Shown piece by piece: positions 14,452 through 23,059 of a DNA stretch of 44,702 bases. Location: contig JHYK01000022.1 in assembly GCA_000621405.1 (NCBI GenBank), positions 1-44,702 on the forward strand. Reading direction: 5' to 3'. The DNA is from Lachnospiraceae bacterium AC3007 (GTDB taxonomy: Bacteria > Bacillota > Clostridia > Lachnospirales > Lachnospiraceae). How positions within the stretch are numbered: the stretch's first letter is position 1; each line of letters starts with the position of its first letter. Under the pieces are notes generated by a model. It was not told the origin of the DNA. It saw only the letters and a list, made by a program, of their open reading frames with translations, and ran no database searches. A program made the position numbers and the translations under genes.

Positions 14452-15588
14452 TTACTCTTCCGTAGATGCGGTCTCCTCTGCAGGACTCTCTTCGGGTTCC
14501 GGAGCTTCCTCGGGTGCATTACCTGCATCCTCAGGCTCATCAGGCAGAAGTGCCTTCACGGAAAGGCTGATCTTCTTGTTAGCCTCATCGAAATCAACGA
14601 TCTTGGCTGTGACCTCTTCACCCTTCTTCAGTACATCGGAGGGCTTATTGATATGCTCTCTTGATATCTGAGATACATGAAGTAGTGCATCAATACCGGG
14701 CTCCAGCTCGATGAATGCTCCGAAGTCAGTCATACGGGCAACTCTTCCTGTAACGGTATTGCCGATCATATACTTCTCCGAAGCGCCCTTCCAGGGATTC
14801 TCATCTTCAAACTTTCTTGAAAGAGCTATCTTGCTGCCGTTGATATCCTTGATGATGACCTTGACTTCCTCACCGACCTTGAAAAGATTCTTCGGGGAAT
14901 CAATATGTCCCCAGGACATCTCGGATATGTGGAGCAGTCCGTCTACTCCTCCAAGATCGATAAAGCAGCCGAAATCAGTGATATTCTTAACAACGCCTTC
15001 AACTACATCTCCGACGCTGATGCGCTCGAAGAGCTCTTTTCTCTTCTCTTCGTTCTCAGCCTTGACGATCTGCTTCCTGTCACCTATGATCCTGCGTCTT
15101 CTGGGATTGAACTCTGTGATGACGAACTCGATCTCCTGATCAAGGAACTTGCTGAGATCCTTCTCAAAAGTGTCTGATACGAGGCTGGCAGGTATGAATA
15201 CCCTTGAATCCTCGACCACTACGGACAGTCCTCCGTCGAGAACCTTAATGACCTTGCCCTTAAGTATCTCTTTGTTCTCGAATGCTTCCTCAAGTCTCTT
15301 ATTGCCTCTGTCCTGAGCAAGTCTCTTGTAAGTGAGAACAACCTGGCCATCGCCGTCGTTGAGCTTTAAGATCTTTGCCTCCATCTTATCACCCTTTTGT
15401 ACGACAGTCGTGAGATCAAGACTTGAGTCGTTTGAATACTCTGCCTTTGAGATTATACCCTCCGACTTATAACCGAAACTGAGAATTATCTCGTCCGGCT
15501 TCACATCATGGACCGTTCCCTCAACGATCTCCCCTGTGTGAAAGGTTCTGAATGTTTCATCCAGCATCTGTCCAAAATCTTCTGACAT
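14452..15588 (-). CDS. S1 RNA-binding domain protein (ribosomal protein S1-like)
   Basis: A 378-aa protein with four S1 OB-fold domains, at about residues 17-85, 103-168, 190-257 and 275-345. The last two are the best conserved (DFGCFIDLGGVDGLLHISEM and DFGAFIELEPGIDALLHVSQ). The tail is Glu/Pro-rich and disordered. It probably helps mRNA engage the ribosome, as short Bacillota S1 homologues are thought to. ATG 15588 is set by GAGGAGG eight bases upstream; it lies 32 bases inside the end of ispH. In many Clostridia IspH and S1 are one fused polypeptide, so here the same two units are separate but overlapping in different frames. Confidence 0.88.
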   Translation of the reverse strand: MSEDFGQMLDETFRTFHTGEIVEGTVHDVKPDEIILSFGYKSEGIISKAEYSNDSSLDLTTVVQKGDKMEAKILKLNDGDGQVVLTYKRLAQDRGNKRLEEAFENKEILKGKVIKVLDGGLSVVVEDSRVFIPASLVSDTFEKDLSKFLDQEIEFVITEFNPRRRRIIGDRKQIVKAENEEKRKELFERISVGDVVEGVVKNITDFGCFIDLGGVDGLLHISEMSWGHIDSPKNLFKVGEEVKVIIKDINGSKIALSRKFEDENPWKGASEKYMIGNTVTGRVARMTDFGAFIELEPGIDALLHVSQISREHINKPSDVLKKGEEVTAKIVDFDEANKKISLSVKALLPDEPEDAGNAPEEAPEPEESPAEETASTEE

Positions 15589-16429
15589 AATTTTGAACCT
15601 CCTCAATAATATTCTTTGGGGTGGATGCCCCGGCGGTGATACCAACACAAGAAGCCGGGTTGCAAAAATCGTCTAACCTTGAAACCAAGTCGTCCAGTGT
15701 CTGTACATATATCGTGTGCTTACAAATGCTACTCGCAATGTCATACAGCTTACGGGTATTTGAGCTATGCGCTCCGCCTATCACGATCATAGCATCGACC
15801 CTTCCGGCAAGCTCTGCTGTCTCTTTCTGACGCAGAGCAGTAGCATTGCATATAGTATACACAGTATTATAATCATACCTTCTTTCATCGAATATTTCAA
15901 CAATTTTATTAAAAATATTACTGTTGAACGTAGTCTGTGAAACAAGGAACAGTTTTTCATCGTCACCGGGGGAAAATGCGGCGGCTTCCTCCTCATTCTT
16001 AAGCACCGTGACCCTGTCGTAAGCAAAGCTTAAGATGCCTTCCACCTCGGGATGAGTCCTGTCTCCGGCTATGACGATATGCTCGCCTCTTGCCGACGCC
16101 TCTTCAACGAGATTATGTATCTTAAGGACAAAGGGGCAGGTAGCATCGATGTATTTCAGGCCTTTTTCCTTCAGTATACTGTATATCTCGCGGGTAACCC
16201 CGTGGGATCTTATGATCACGCAGCCCCCATCCAGCGCCTTAAGCTCCTCCGGAGTGGATATTATGGACACGCCCCTCTCCTTCAGCTCATTTACAACGCT
16301 CTCGTTGTGGATTATAGGGCCATAGGTATATATCGCGACGTCTTCATGTTCGATCGCCTCATATACCGTATTCACGGCTCTTTCAACGCCGAAGCAGAAT
16401 CCTGCGGTCTCGGCAGTAATGACCTTCAT
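15557..16429 (-). CDS. ispH: 4-hydroxy-3-methylbut-2-enyl diphosphate reductase
   Basis: A 290-aa iron-sulfur enzyme, the last step of the MEP isoprenoid pathway, producing IPP and DMAPP from HMBPP. The three cluster cysteines are C12 (AETAGFCFGVERAV), C98 (IDATCPFVLKIH) and C194 (TICNATALRQ). Substrate-binding GPIIHNE, RSHGV and AGDRTHPEVEG motifs and the closing GITAGASTP are present. Its ATG overlaps the stop of cmk by four bases, and its own end overlaps the S1 gene start by 32 bases, so the three are one translationally coupled unit. Length matches stand-alone IspH. Confidence 0.95.
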   Translation of the reverse strand: MKVITAETAGFCFGVERAVNTVYEAIEHEDVAIYTYGPIIHNESVVNELKERGVSIISTPEELKALDGGCVIIRSHGVTREIYSILKEKGLKYIDATCPFVLKIHNLVEEASARGEHIVIAGDRTHPEVEGILSFAYDRVTVLKNEEEAAAFSPGDDEKLFLVSQTTFNSNIFNKIVEIFDERRYDYNTVYTICNATALRQKETAELAGRVDAMIVIGGAHSSNTRKLYDIASSICKHTIYVQTLDDLVSRLDDFCNPASCVGITAGASTPKNIIEEVQNYVRRFWTDAG

Positions 16430-17088
16430 GCAATGCTCCTTATCATATCTTCAATGTATGATACGACCTCGTCTATAGACATATCGGATGTATCCACCTC
16501 TTTTGCATCCGGCACCTTCACGAGCGGAGCCTCGCTTCTTGTCATGTCTCTCTCATCTCTTTCCCTGATATCGGCCTTGATCTCCTCGAGATCTGCTTTT
16601 ATTCCCTTATCAAGGTTTTCCTTATATCTTCTCATGGCCCTGACCTCCACCGAAGCTGTAAGATATATCTTAAGATCGGCGTCAGGGAGCACGGCAGAGC
16701 CGATATCTCTTCCATCCATTATTACGTCATGTCCTGCGGCGATATTTCTCTGTAGTATCAGCATCTTCTTCCTTACCTCAGGGAGCACCGCTATCTTAGA
16801 AGCCGCATCAGAGACTTCCTCAGTCCTGATAAGCCCGTTCACGTTTTCCTGATCGAGGATCACGCACTGAACACCGTCCACAAACCTTATATCTATATCC
16901 GCACCGGACAGGTTATCCTTTACGGCTTCCCCGTCCGAAGGATCTATGCCTTTTCTAAGCATATACAGTCCCAGAGCCCTGAACATGGCACCGGTGTCCA
17001 CATATATATAACCCAGGTCTGCTGCTATCTTTTTGGCGATCGTTGATTTTCCGGCTCCCGCAGGACCGTCTATAGCGATATTGATCAT
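16426..17088 (-). CDS. cmk: Cytidylate kinase
   Basis: A 220-aa nucleoside monophosphate kinase phosphorylating CMP/dCMP. The P-loop is GPAGAGKST at residues 8-16. IYVDTGAMFRALGLYM, MDGRDIGSAVLPDADLKIYLTAS and RDERDMTRSEAPL (lid and nucleotide-binding arginines) follow in the usual order. It sits in the order flavoprotein - cmk - ispH - S1 that is common in Clostridia, 13 bp downstream of the flavoprotein gene and overlapping ispH by four bases. Length is normal. Confidence 0.95.
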   Translation of the reverse strand: MINIAIDGPAGAGKSTIAKKIAADLGYIYVDTGAMFRALGLYMLRKGIDPSDGEAVKDNLSGADIDIRFVDGVQCVILDQENVNGLIRTEEVSDAASKIAVLPEVRKKMLILQRNIAAGHDVIMDGRDIGSAVLPDADLKIYLTASVEVRAMRRYKENLDKGIKADLEEIKADIRERDERDMTRSEAPLVKVPDAKEVDTSDMSIDEVVSYIEDMIRSIA

Positions 17089-17101
17089 TTATGACCTCCC
17101 C

Positions 17102-18364
17102 TCAGCAGCTCATACCGGCGGCATGTCCGCTGCTCCATGCTATCTGCAGATTGAAGCCTCCCGTATGAGCATCCACATCAACTGCTTCTCCCGTAAAATA
17201 AAGGCCTTCGACTTTTTTTGACCGGAACGTTTTTGGGTCCAGTTCCTTAACGGATACCCCGCCCTTTGTCACGACGGCTTCATCATATCCTCTTAAGCCC
17301 TCTATTTCAAGCGTGAGATCCTTGAGTAGAGAAACCAGACGTCTTCTCTCCTCTTTTGTAACGGAATTAACTCTTTTTGCAGGATCTATTCCCGAGAGAC
17401 TGACTATCACAGGGATAAGCTTTGAAGGAAGAAGCTCCGAAAGAGAATTCCTGAATTCCCTGTTGCTCATCCCGGCAAAATCCCTCTGCACCCTCTGATC
17501 CAGCTCTTCCATATCAAGCGCAGGCTTGAGATCAATATGGAGCCTTAAGTCCCCAAGAAATGCCTTCGGCATTATCCCGGATGATGCCGTCAGCACCAAA
17601 GGCCCCGAGACTCCGAAGTGTGTAAATAAAAGCTCGCCCACATCCGGACTCTTATACAGAGTCTTTTTCTCATCAGTTATTCGTATCCTGATATTCTTAA
17701 GAGTAAGGCCCTGAAGCGAGGGACAGATGTCGCCCTTGATATTAAACGGCACGAGTGAAGGCGATGTATCCCTGACATCAAGACCTGCCGATAAAGCAAA
17801 ACGATAACCGTCACCTGTGGATCCGGTAAGAGGATATGAAAGCCCGCCTGTTGCGACTACGACGCTGTCGGCAAAAAAGCTTACAGTCCCCTTTCCCTTT
17901 TCCTCTGCTCTGACTCCCACGCATCTGCCGTCTTCAACGATAAGACTCTTCGCCGTCGTTGAAGTCATTATCCTGACACCCATTCTATCAAGGGCCTGGG
18001 TCAGTGTCTTTATCACATCGGAAGAATGATCCGACACGGGAAAGACCCTGTCTCCCCTTTCCGTCTTAAGTCTTAAGCCTTCTGATTCAAAGAGTTCCAT
18101 GACATCCCGGTTGTCAAAGCTGCTTATGGCTGAGTACATGAACCTCGGATTGGAGACTATGTGATCGAATATCTCATCTCTGGGACAGGCATTAGTCAGG
18201 TTACACCTTCCTTTTCCTGTTATAAAAAGCTTCTTACCGGGCTTCTCGTTCTTTTCAAGTATAATGCATCTTCTGTTCCGGCCTGCAGCAAAATAAGCCG
18301 CCATCATCCCGGAAGCGCCGGCCCCGATGATAATGACATCTGCACGACGGGCGGGATCACGCAT
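17102..18364 (-). CDS. HI0933/YhiN-family FAD-dependent oxidoreductase
   Basis: A 420-aa flavoprotein. The FAD Rossmann motif is ADVIIIGAGASGMMAAYFAA with Glu following in IILEKNEKPGKK; FITGKGRCNLTN is the HI0933-family signature. GDRVFPVSDHSSDVI and VVATGGLSYPLTGSTGDGY are further family blocks, and the C-terminal FAD contact is GLYFTGEAVDVDAHTGGFNLQ. Members include proposed aminoacetone oxidase and the bile-acid gene baiN, but most have no known substrate. ATG 18364 has GGAG upstream and overlaps the RpiR stop by eight bases. Its fixed position beside cmk in Clostridia argues for a conserved, still undefined housekeeping role. Confidence 0.88.
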   Translation of the reverse strand: MRDPARRADVIIIGAGASGMMAAYFAAGRNRRCIILEKNEKPGKKLFITGKGRCNLTNACPRDEIFDHIVSNPRFMYSAISSFDNRDVMELFESEGLRLKTERGDRVFPVSDHSSDVIKTLTQALDRMGVRIMTSTTAKSLIVEDGRCVGVRAEEKGKGTVSFFADSVVVATGGLSYPLTGSTGDGYRFALSAGLDVRDTSPSLVPFNIKGDICPSLQGLTLKNIRIRITDEKKTLYKSPDVGELLFTHFGVSGPLVLTASSGIMPKAFLGDLRLHIDLKPALDMEELDQRVQRDFAGMSNREFRNSLSELLPSKLIPVIVSLSGIDPAKRVNSVTKEERRRLVSLLKDLTLEIEGLRGYDEAVVTKGGVSVKELDPKTFRSKKVEGLYFTGEAVDVDAHTGGFNLQIAWSSGHAAGMSC

Positions 18365-19274
18365 TAAAATTGATCTCCGGATAGTTATACATCTGTTTGG
18401 TGTTCACGAGCTCCAGATCGTCACGGCTCTCCGTGTCGTATTCGGCATAGACCTCCTCTATGCCTGATATGTTGCGCATCGCAAGATCCCTGTTCTCGGC
18501 AAATACTCCTGCGATAAGGGAAGTCGCGAGCGTCATCGGAGCAGCAAGACTCTGCGCTATGGATACCTCTTCGGTACGGGCGCATAAAAGAATATGTGAA
18601 TACATCCTGCAGGGCGAATCCTTGCTGTCTGTCAGGGCTATTATACCGGCATTCCTCTCATTGGCGTATTCCATGGCTCTTAATGTATGTATGGAATATC
18701 TCGGGAAGCTGACTCCCAAAAGACAGTCCTTGTCATTGATATGATAGATCGAAGACAGTATATCGGTCGGATCCGCTCCGGATACATAATATACATCCGG
18801 CCTCATGATCTTAAGATAATACGAAAGATACATCGCTACAGGAGCGGAATTCTTGATGCCGATGATATATATGTGCCTTGCTTTCTCAATAAGCTTTGTA
18901 GCCTGGACAAAAGCCTCCTCGTCGATCATGCCGAGGGACTCGTTCATCTTCTCCACGTCTGATTCAAAAACGGATCTTATGATAGAGTTTTTGATCTGAT
19001 GTGATTCATTGATACGGCCGGCAGTAACCAACTTGCCTCTTATAAGCTTTGAAAGTTCATTCTGAAATTCGGGATAACCTGAAAAACCAAGATAGATGGC
19101 AAATCTGACGACTGTGGACTCAGATACCCCACAGGCTTCGCCAAGCTCCGCGGCCGTCATAAAGGCCGCTTTGTCTGTTTCTTTATTGATATATCTGGCA
19201 ATAGACTTTCTGCCCTTACTCAAAAGAGCAAAGTTTTCATTGATCCTTCTGAAAAGATCGCCGGAATTATCCAT
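18357..19274 (-). CDS. MurR/RpiR-family transcriptional regulator
   Basis: A 305-aa regulator. The N-terminal RpiR helix-turn-helix includes SIARYINKETDKAAFMTAAE and CGVSESTVVRFAIYLGFSGY (about residues 25-75). Residues 120-250 form a SIS sugar-phosphate isomerase-like domain (HIYIIGIKNSAPVAMYLSYY, then GVSFPRYSIHTLRAMEYA). The family senses phosphosugars such as MurNAc-6P or ribose-5P. ATG 19274 is chosen; a TTG 24 bases upstream is also open but has no ribosome site. It overlaps the TetR stop by eight bases and the next start by eight bases, so it is firmly inside the operon with cmk-ispH, an unusual setting with no sugar-catabolic gene nearby. Confidence 0.88.
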   Translation of the reverse strand: MDNSGDLFRRINENFALLSKGRKSIARYINKETDKAAFMTAAELGEACGVSESTVVRFAIYLGFSGYPEFQNELSKLIRGKLVTAGRINESHQIKNSIIRSVFESDVEKMNESLGMIDEEAFVQATKLIEKARHIYIIGIKNSAPVAMYLSYYLKIMRPDVYYVSGADPTDILSSIYHINDKDCLLGVSFPRYSIHTLRAMEYANERNAGIIALTDSKDSPCRMYSHILLCARTEEVSIAQSLAAPMTLATSLIAGVFAENRDLAMRNISGIEEVYAEYDTESRDDLELVNTKQMYNYPEINFNA

Positions 19275-19818
19275 AGAATGCGGATATGGTCTCCTCAAGG
19301 AGCTTTACGAGGTCATCATCCGTCATATCGAAATCATCCTTTATGACCATGCAGGCTGCACCGTGTATAAAGATCCAAACCTTCATGAAAAGAAGCATGA
19401 AAGCATCCTGTGTCATGCCGCTGATCTTCTTGTACTCCCTTGTCACGAAACCATTGCTTCCGCCGTTCACAAGGTCGTACATATTCCTGTCAGTCCCGTT
19501 CTCCAGCACAAAGATCACCGCAAAAAGATTGGGATATTTTCTGGCAAAGCTGATATATGACATACCGAGGTTCACAAAGGGCTTGTCGGACACAGATTTG
19601 AAGTCGATCACATACTGCGAGAAGAAATCAAAGCACTTCTGCATAAGATCGGCCCTGAGATCATCCATCGTGCTGTATATCCTGAATATAGGCTGAGTCG
19701 AGCATCCGCAGAACTTTGCGAGATTCCTGGCAGACATAGCACCTATGCCCTGCTCTTCCACCAGTCTGAATGCTCCGTCTATAAGACCTTCCTTCGATAT
19801 TACCTGCTTCCTAGCCAT
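19267..19818 (-). CDS. TetR/AcrR-family transcriptional regulator
   Basis: A 183-aa repressor-type protein. The helix-turn-helix spans residues 8-50 (SKEGLIDGAFRLVEEQGIG, then ARNLAKFCGCSTQPIFRIY). The rest is the helical sensor domain, with YISFARKYPNLFAVIF matching the corresponding block of the TetR at 1584-2174. GGAAGG lies eleven bases before ATG 19818. It is the first gene of the TetR-RpiR-flavoprotein-cmk-ispH-S1 run, so it probably controls its own promoter and with it several housekeeping genes. Palindromic candidates for its operator lie at 19837-19869. Confidence 0.85.
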   Translation of the reverse strand: MARKQVISKEGLIDGAFRLVEEQGIGAMSARNLAKFCGCSTQPIFRIYSTMDDLRADLMQKCFDFFSQYVIDFKSVSDKPFVNLGMSYISFARKYPNLFAVIFVLENGTDRNMYDLVNGGSNGFVTREYKKISGMTQDAFMLLFMKVWIFIHGAACMVIKDDFDMTDDDLVKLLEETISAFYG

Positions 19819-19836
19819 ACTGCAAAAACCTTCCTG

Positions 19837-19869
19837 ATCGTTACTTTTCTCTTTTGCGTAGCAAACGAT
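19837..19869 (-). promoter_or_regulatory. Inverted repeats upstream of the TetR-led operon
   Basis: TTTGC GTA GCAAA (19853-19865) is a 13-bp dyad, and ATCGTT (19837) with AACGAT (19864) forms a wider one overlapping it. They lie 20-50 bp before the TetR ATG and just after a weak -10-like TAGAAT, a normal place for an autorepressor site. Confidence 0.45.
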
Positions 19870-19929
19870 ATTCTATCACAAAAGAAATAAAAATGCACGC
19901 GTTTCTTTTTAAAAAATTAAGAGTTAATG

Positions 19930-19973
19930 ATACTCCGCCGTTGCAGGAAAAAAGCCCGCAACAGACGGAGTAT
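19930..19973 (-). terminator. Terminator of the decarboxylase operon
   Basis: A long stem: ATACTCCG (19930-19937) with CGGAGTAT (19966-19973), and inside it GTTGC with GCAAC. On the minus strand it is followed by a T-rich tract. It lies 14 bp after the oadA stop. Confidence 0.75.
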
Positions 19974-19986
19974 CCATAAGATCATA

Positions 19987-21393
19987 TCAGACGGGATAAG
20001 ACTTGTTGTCCTTGTCTCCCTTTGTAAGATCGACTCCTTCTTCCTGTGCCTTTCTGTACTTAAAGAAATCAGCCGCTACCTGAGGGAACAGGGCGTATGA
20101 AAGCACATCCTCATCAGAAGGATTGTCTACGTATTTCTTTGTCTCCTCCCTGAAGTGATCCATCTGAGGCTCGATCTTGTCGGCAGGCCTGCAGGTGATG
20201 GGCTCTTCACCGGGGATTATCTTTGCTACGACCTCTGCATTCATGGGCTTGACGGTCTGACCGTACTTTCCTCTGCAAAGATCCTTTGTCTGCTCTGTTG
20301 CAACCTTATATCTCTCGCCCATGAGCACGTTCATGACGGCCTGGGTTCCGACTATCTGGGATGAAGGTGTGACAAGAGGCGGCTCACCGAAATCCTTACG
20401 GACTCTGGGCACTTCCTCAAGAACCTCGTTAAGCTTATCGCTCTTGCCCTGCTCGTCAAGCTGCTTGATCATGTTTGAGAGCATGCCGCCGGGAACCTGA
20501 TATCTGAGAGTATTGATATTGACTCCCATAACCTTGGGTGAGAGCAGTCCGCTCTTTAAGCACTCCTCGCGATAGGGTTCGAAATGCTTTGCGACCTTTA
20601 TAAGAAGTTCCATATCAAGGCCGGTGTCATACTCGGTTCCTTCAAGAGCCTTTGCAATGACTTCCGTAGCAGGCTGTGAGGTTCCCATTGCAAAAGGTGA
20701 AGATGCGCAGTCCACAACATCAACGCCCGCCTCGATAGCCTTCATGTAGGTCATTGAAGCAACACCGGATGTATAGTGTGTATGAAGCTGTATAGGAAGC
20801 TTCGTATTAGACTTCATCGCTGAAACCAGATCATATGCTGCCTGGGGAAGAAGAAGTCCTGCCATATCCTTGATGCAGATGCTGTCTGCGCCGAGATTCT
20901 CGATGTCTTTGGCGATCTTCTTCCAGTAATCAAGTGTATATGCATCTCCCAGAGTATATGAAAGAGCTATCTGCGCATGTCCGCCTTCCTTCTTGGTAGC
21001 CTTGACAGAAGTCTCAAGGTTCCTGAGGTCATTTAAGCAGTCAAATATACGTACGATATCTATGCCGTTAGCGACAGACTTCTGTGCGAAGTACTCGACG
21101 ACATCATCTGAATAATGACTGTAGCCAAGGATATTCTGTCCTCTGAAGAGCATCTGAAGCTTTGTATTTGGCATGCCCTTCTTGATCTTCCTGAGTCTCT
21201 CCCAGGGATCTTCCTTAAGGAATCTGAGGCAGGAATCAAATGTTGCTCCTCCCCACATCTCTACTGAATGATATCCAACCTTATCCATCGTATCAAGGAT
21301 GGGGAGCATTACCTCGGTCGGCATCCTTGTAGCAATAAGAGACTGATGCGCATCACGCAGGATCGTCTCGGTTATGCCTACTTTTTTACCCAT
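19987..21393 (-). CDS. oadA: Oxaloacetate decarboxylase alpha / transcarboxylase 5S-type carboxyltransferase
   Basis: A 468-aa carboxyltransferase of the pyruvate carboxylase / OadA family, moving CO2 between oxaloacetate/pyruvate and biotin. Landmarks are ITETILRDAHQSLIATRM (Asp and His metal/substrate region), VEMWGGATFDSCLRFLKEDPW, IRIFD-type VRIFDCLNDLRNL, IKDMAGLL (the carbamylated-lysine region) and the metal-binding LHTHYTSG. It ends after the conserved PASS/PYC-like dimer region (PADKIEP) without a biotinyl domain, which is supplied by the separate carrier at 22593-22961. AGGAGG precedes ATG 21393. It is the last gene of the five-gene cluster, followed by a terminator. Confidence 0.9.
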   Translation of the reverse strand: MGKKVGITETILRDAHQSLIATRMPTEVMLPILDTMDKVGYHSVEMWGGATFDSCLRFLKEDPWERLRKIKKGMPNTKLQMLFRGQNILGYSHYSDDVVEYFAQKSVANGIDIVRIFDCLNDLRNLETSVKATKKEGGHAQIALSYTLGDAYTLDYWKKIAKDIENLGADSICIKDMAGLLLPQAAYDLVSAMKSNTKLPIQLHTHYTSGVASMTYMKAIEAGVDVVDCASSPFAMGTSQPATEVIAKALEGTEYDTGLDMELLIKVAKHFEPYREECLKSGLLSPKVMGVNINTLRYQVPGGMLSNMIKQLDEQGKSDKLNEVLEEVPRVRKDFGEPPLVTPSSQIVGTQAVMNVLMGERYKVATEQTKDLCRGKYGQTVKPMNAEVVAKIIPGEEPITCRPADKIEPQMDHFREETKKYVDNPSDEDVLSYALFPQVAADFFKYRKAQEEGVDLTKGDKDNKSYPV

Positions 21394-21441
21394 TTATTTA
21401 TCCTCCTGATTCTATACATTAATAATCCGACACCACTTATT

Positions 21442-22569
21442 TCATACTATTCCGAAAACAGCCATGAACGTTCCTGCAACGACGGCCGTTCCGATAACTC
21501 CTGCAACATTAGGTCCCATCGCATGCATGAGGAGGAAGTTCGTAGGATCCTCTTCTGCGCCGACCTTCTGTGATACACGTGCCGCCATGGGAACAGCTGA
21601 TACTCCTGCCGAACCGATGAGAGGATTGATCTTGCCTCTGGTAAAGATGCACATGATCTTGCCGAGTAGGACTCCCGCGGCAGTACCGAACATGAATGCT
21701 ATAAGTCCGAGTGCTACTATCTTGAGCGTGGTGGCATTAAGGAATGCTTCCGCTGAAGTAGTGGCTCCTACTGATGTGCCGAGAAGGATAACAACTATAT
21801 ACATCAGGGCATTTGATGCAGTCTCCTGCAGCTGTCTTACTACGCCGGACTCCCTGAAGAGATTGCCAAGCATCAGCATTCCGATAAGGGGAGCGGTAGT
21901 AGGCAGTATCAGTGATACGACTACAGACACGATGATGGGGAAAAGGATCTTCTCAAGCTTGGAAACAGGACGAAGCTGCTCCATCTTGATGCATCTCTCC
22001 TTCTTCGTTGTAAGAGCCTTCATTATAGGAGGCTGAATGATGGGAACGAGCGACATATATGAATAAGCCGCAACCGCTATGGGTCCCATGATATTGGTCT
22101 GTCCAAGCTTTGAAGCAAGGAAGATCGATGTAGGGCCGTCAGCTCCTCCGATGATGGAGATCGCTGCTGCCGCCCTGTCGTTGAATCCCATGGCTATGGC
22201 GCCAAAGTAAGCGGCAAAGATACCGAACTGAGCCGCAGCACCGAGCCAGAAACTCTTGGGATTGGCGATAAGCGGGCCGAAGTCCGTCATTGCTCCGACA
22301 CCCATGAAGATAAGCGACGGAAGGATAGCCCATTCGTCAAGTTTGAAGAAGAAATACAGCAATCCCCCTTCCTTCATGATATCGGGATAGATATTAACAA
22401 GCAGCATGCCGAAAGCTATCGGTACCAGAAGAAGAGGCTCAAACCCCTTTGCTATAGCCAGATACAGGAACACACAGGCTACAGCTATCATTATGATATT
22501 CCCGACACTCATAGTGGCAAATGCTGACTGCTGCGCAAGATTGCTCAGCGTATTTGCTATATATGACAT
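21442..22569 (-). CDS. oadB: Sodium-translocating decarboxylase beta subunit
   Basis: A 375-aa integral membrane protein with about ten hydrophobic segments, the OadB/GcdB/MmdB family. The signature [20 protein letters not shown] and the strongly conserved [15 protein letters not shown] (Na+ site region with the key Asp) are visible, as are the late [19 protein letters not shown] and [19 protein letters not shown] blocks. It decarboxylates carboxybiotin with a periplasmic proton and exports about two Na+ per turnover, conserving energy. GGAGG lies seven bases before ATG 22569. The length is at the short end normal for Bacillota beta subunits. Confidence 0.93.
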   Translation of the reverse strand: MSYIANTLSNLAQQSAFATMSVGNIIMIAVACVFLYLAIAKGFEPLLLVPIAFGMLLVNIYPDIMKEGGLLYFFFKLDEWAILPSLIFMGVGAMTDFGPLIANPKSFWLGAAAQFGIFAAYFGAIAMGFNDRAAAAISIIGGADGPTSIFLASKLGQTNIMGPIAVAAYSYMSLVPIIQPPIMKALTTKKERCIKMEQLRPVSKLEKILFPIIVSVVVSLILPTTAPLIGMLMLGNLFRESGVVRQLQETASNALMYIVVILLGTSVGATTSAEAFLNATTLKIVALGLIAFMFGTAAGVLLGKIMCIFTRGKINPLIGSAGVSAVPMAARVSQKVGAEEDPTNFLLMHAMGPNVAGVIGTAVVAGTFMAVFGIV

Positions 22570-22592
22570 GTTTTGACCTCCGGTGTCAGTGA

Positions 22593-22961
22593 TTAGTTAA
22601 GTGTTGCCAGTACCTGTCCTGATTCGCAGGCATCTCCTACTGCGCAGTCAATGCTTGCAACAGTTCCGTCCTGAGGTGCGACCACGGGGATCTCCATCTT
22701 CATGGCTTCGATGGTTATAACAGGATCACCCTTCTTGACAGTATCACCAACCTTGGTGTCGAGTTTGAAGACCTTGCCTGCTGCTCCTGCCTTGACCTCA
22801 ACTCCGCCTGCCGAGCCTGATGAAGCCTTGGGTGCGGGTGCAGCCTTGGGAGCGGGCGCTGCAGCCTTGGGAGCTGCTGCCGTAGTTGCTGCCGAAGAGC
22901 CGGTCTCTTCTACGGTTACGTCATATGCTGTTCCGTTGACTGTGATGGTATAGTTTTTCAT
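22593..22961 (-). CDS. Biotin carboxyl carrier protein of the decarboxylase
   Basis: A 122-aa two-part protein. Residues 1-20 form a short beta segment ([18 protein letters not shown]) typical of the assembly end of GcdC/MmdC-like carriers. Residues 21-52 are a flexible Ala/Pro/Lys linker. Residues 53-122 are the biotinyl domain with the biotin-accepting K88 in EAMKMEIPV. It shuttles carboxybiotin between the soluble carboxyltransferases and the membrane beta subunit. AAGGAGA precedes ATG 22961. Only one carrier serves two carboxyltransferase genes in the cluster. Confidence 0.95.
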   Translation of the reverse strand: MKNYTITVNGTAYDVTVEETGSSAATTAAAPKAAAPAPKAAPAPKASSGSAGGVEVKAGAAGKVFKLDTKVGDTVKKGDPVITIEAMKMEIPVVAPQDGTVASIDCAVGDACESGQVLATLN

Positions 22962-23059
22962 TTTCTCATTCTCCTTATAATGTGGCTTGAAGTGCTGTTC
23001 GTTATGCAGCTGTTACGCCTTGATTTTATTTGATGATCCGTTGCTTTGATTCGCAGGGA

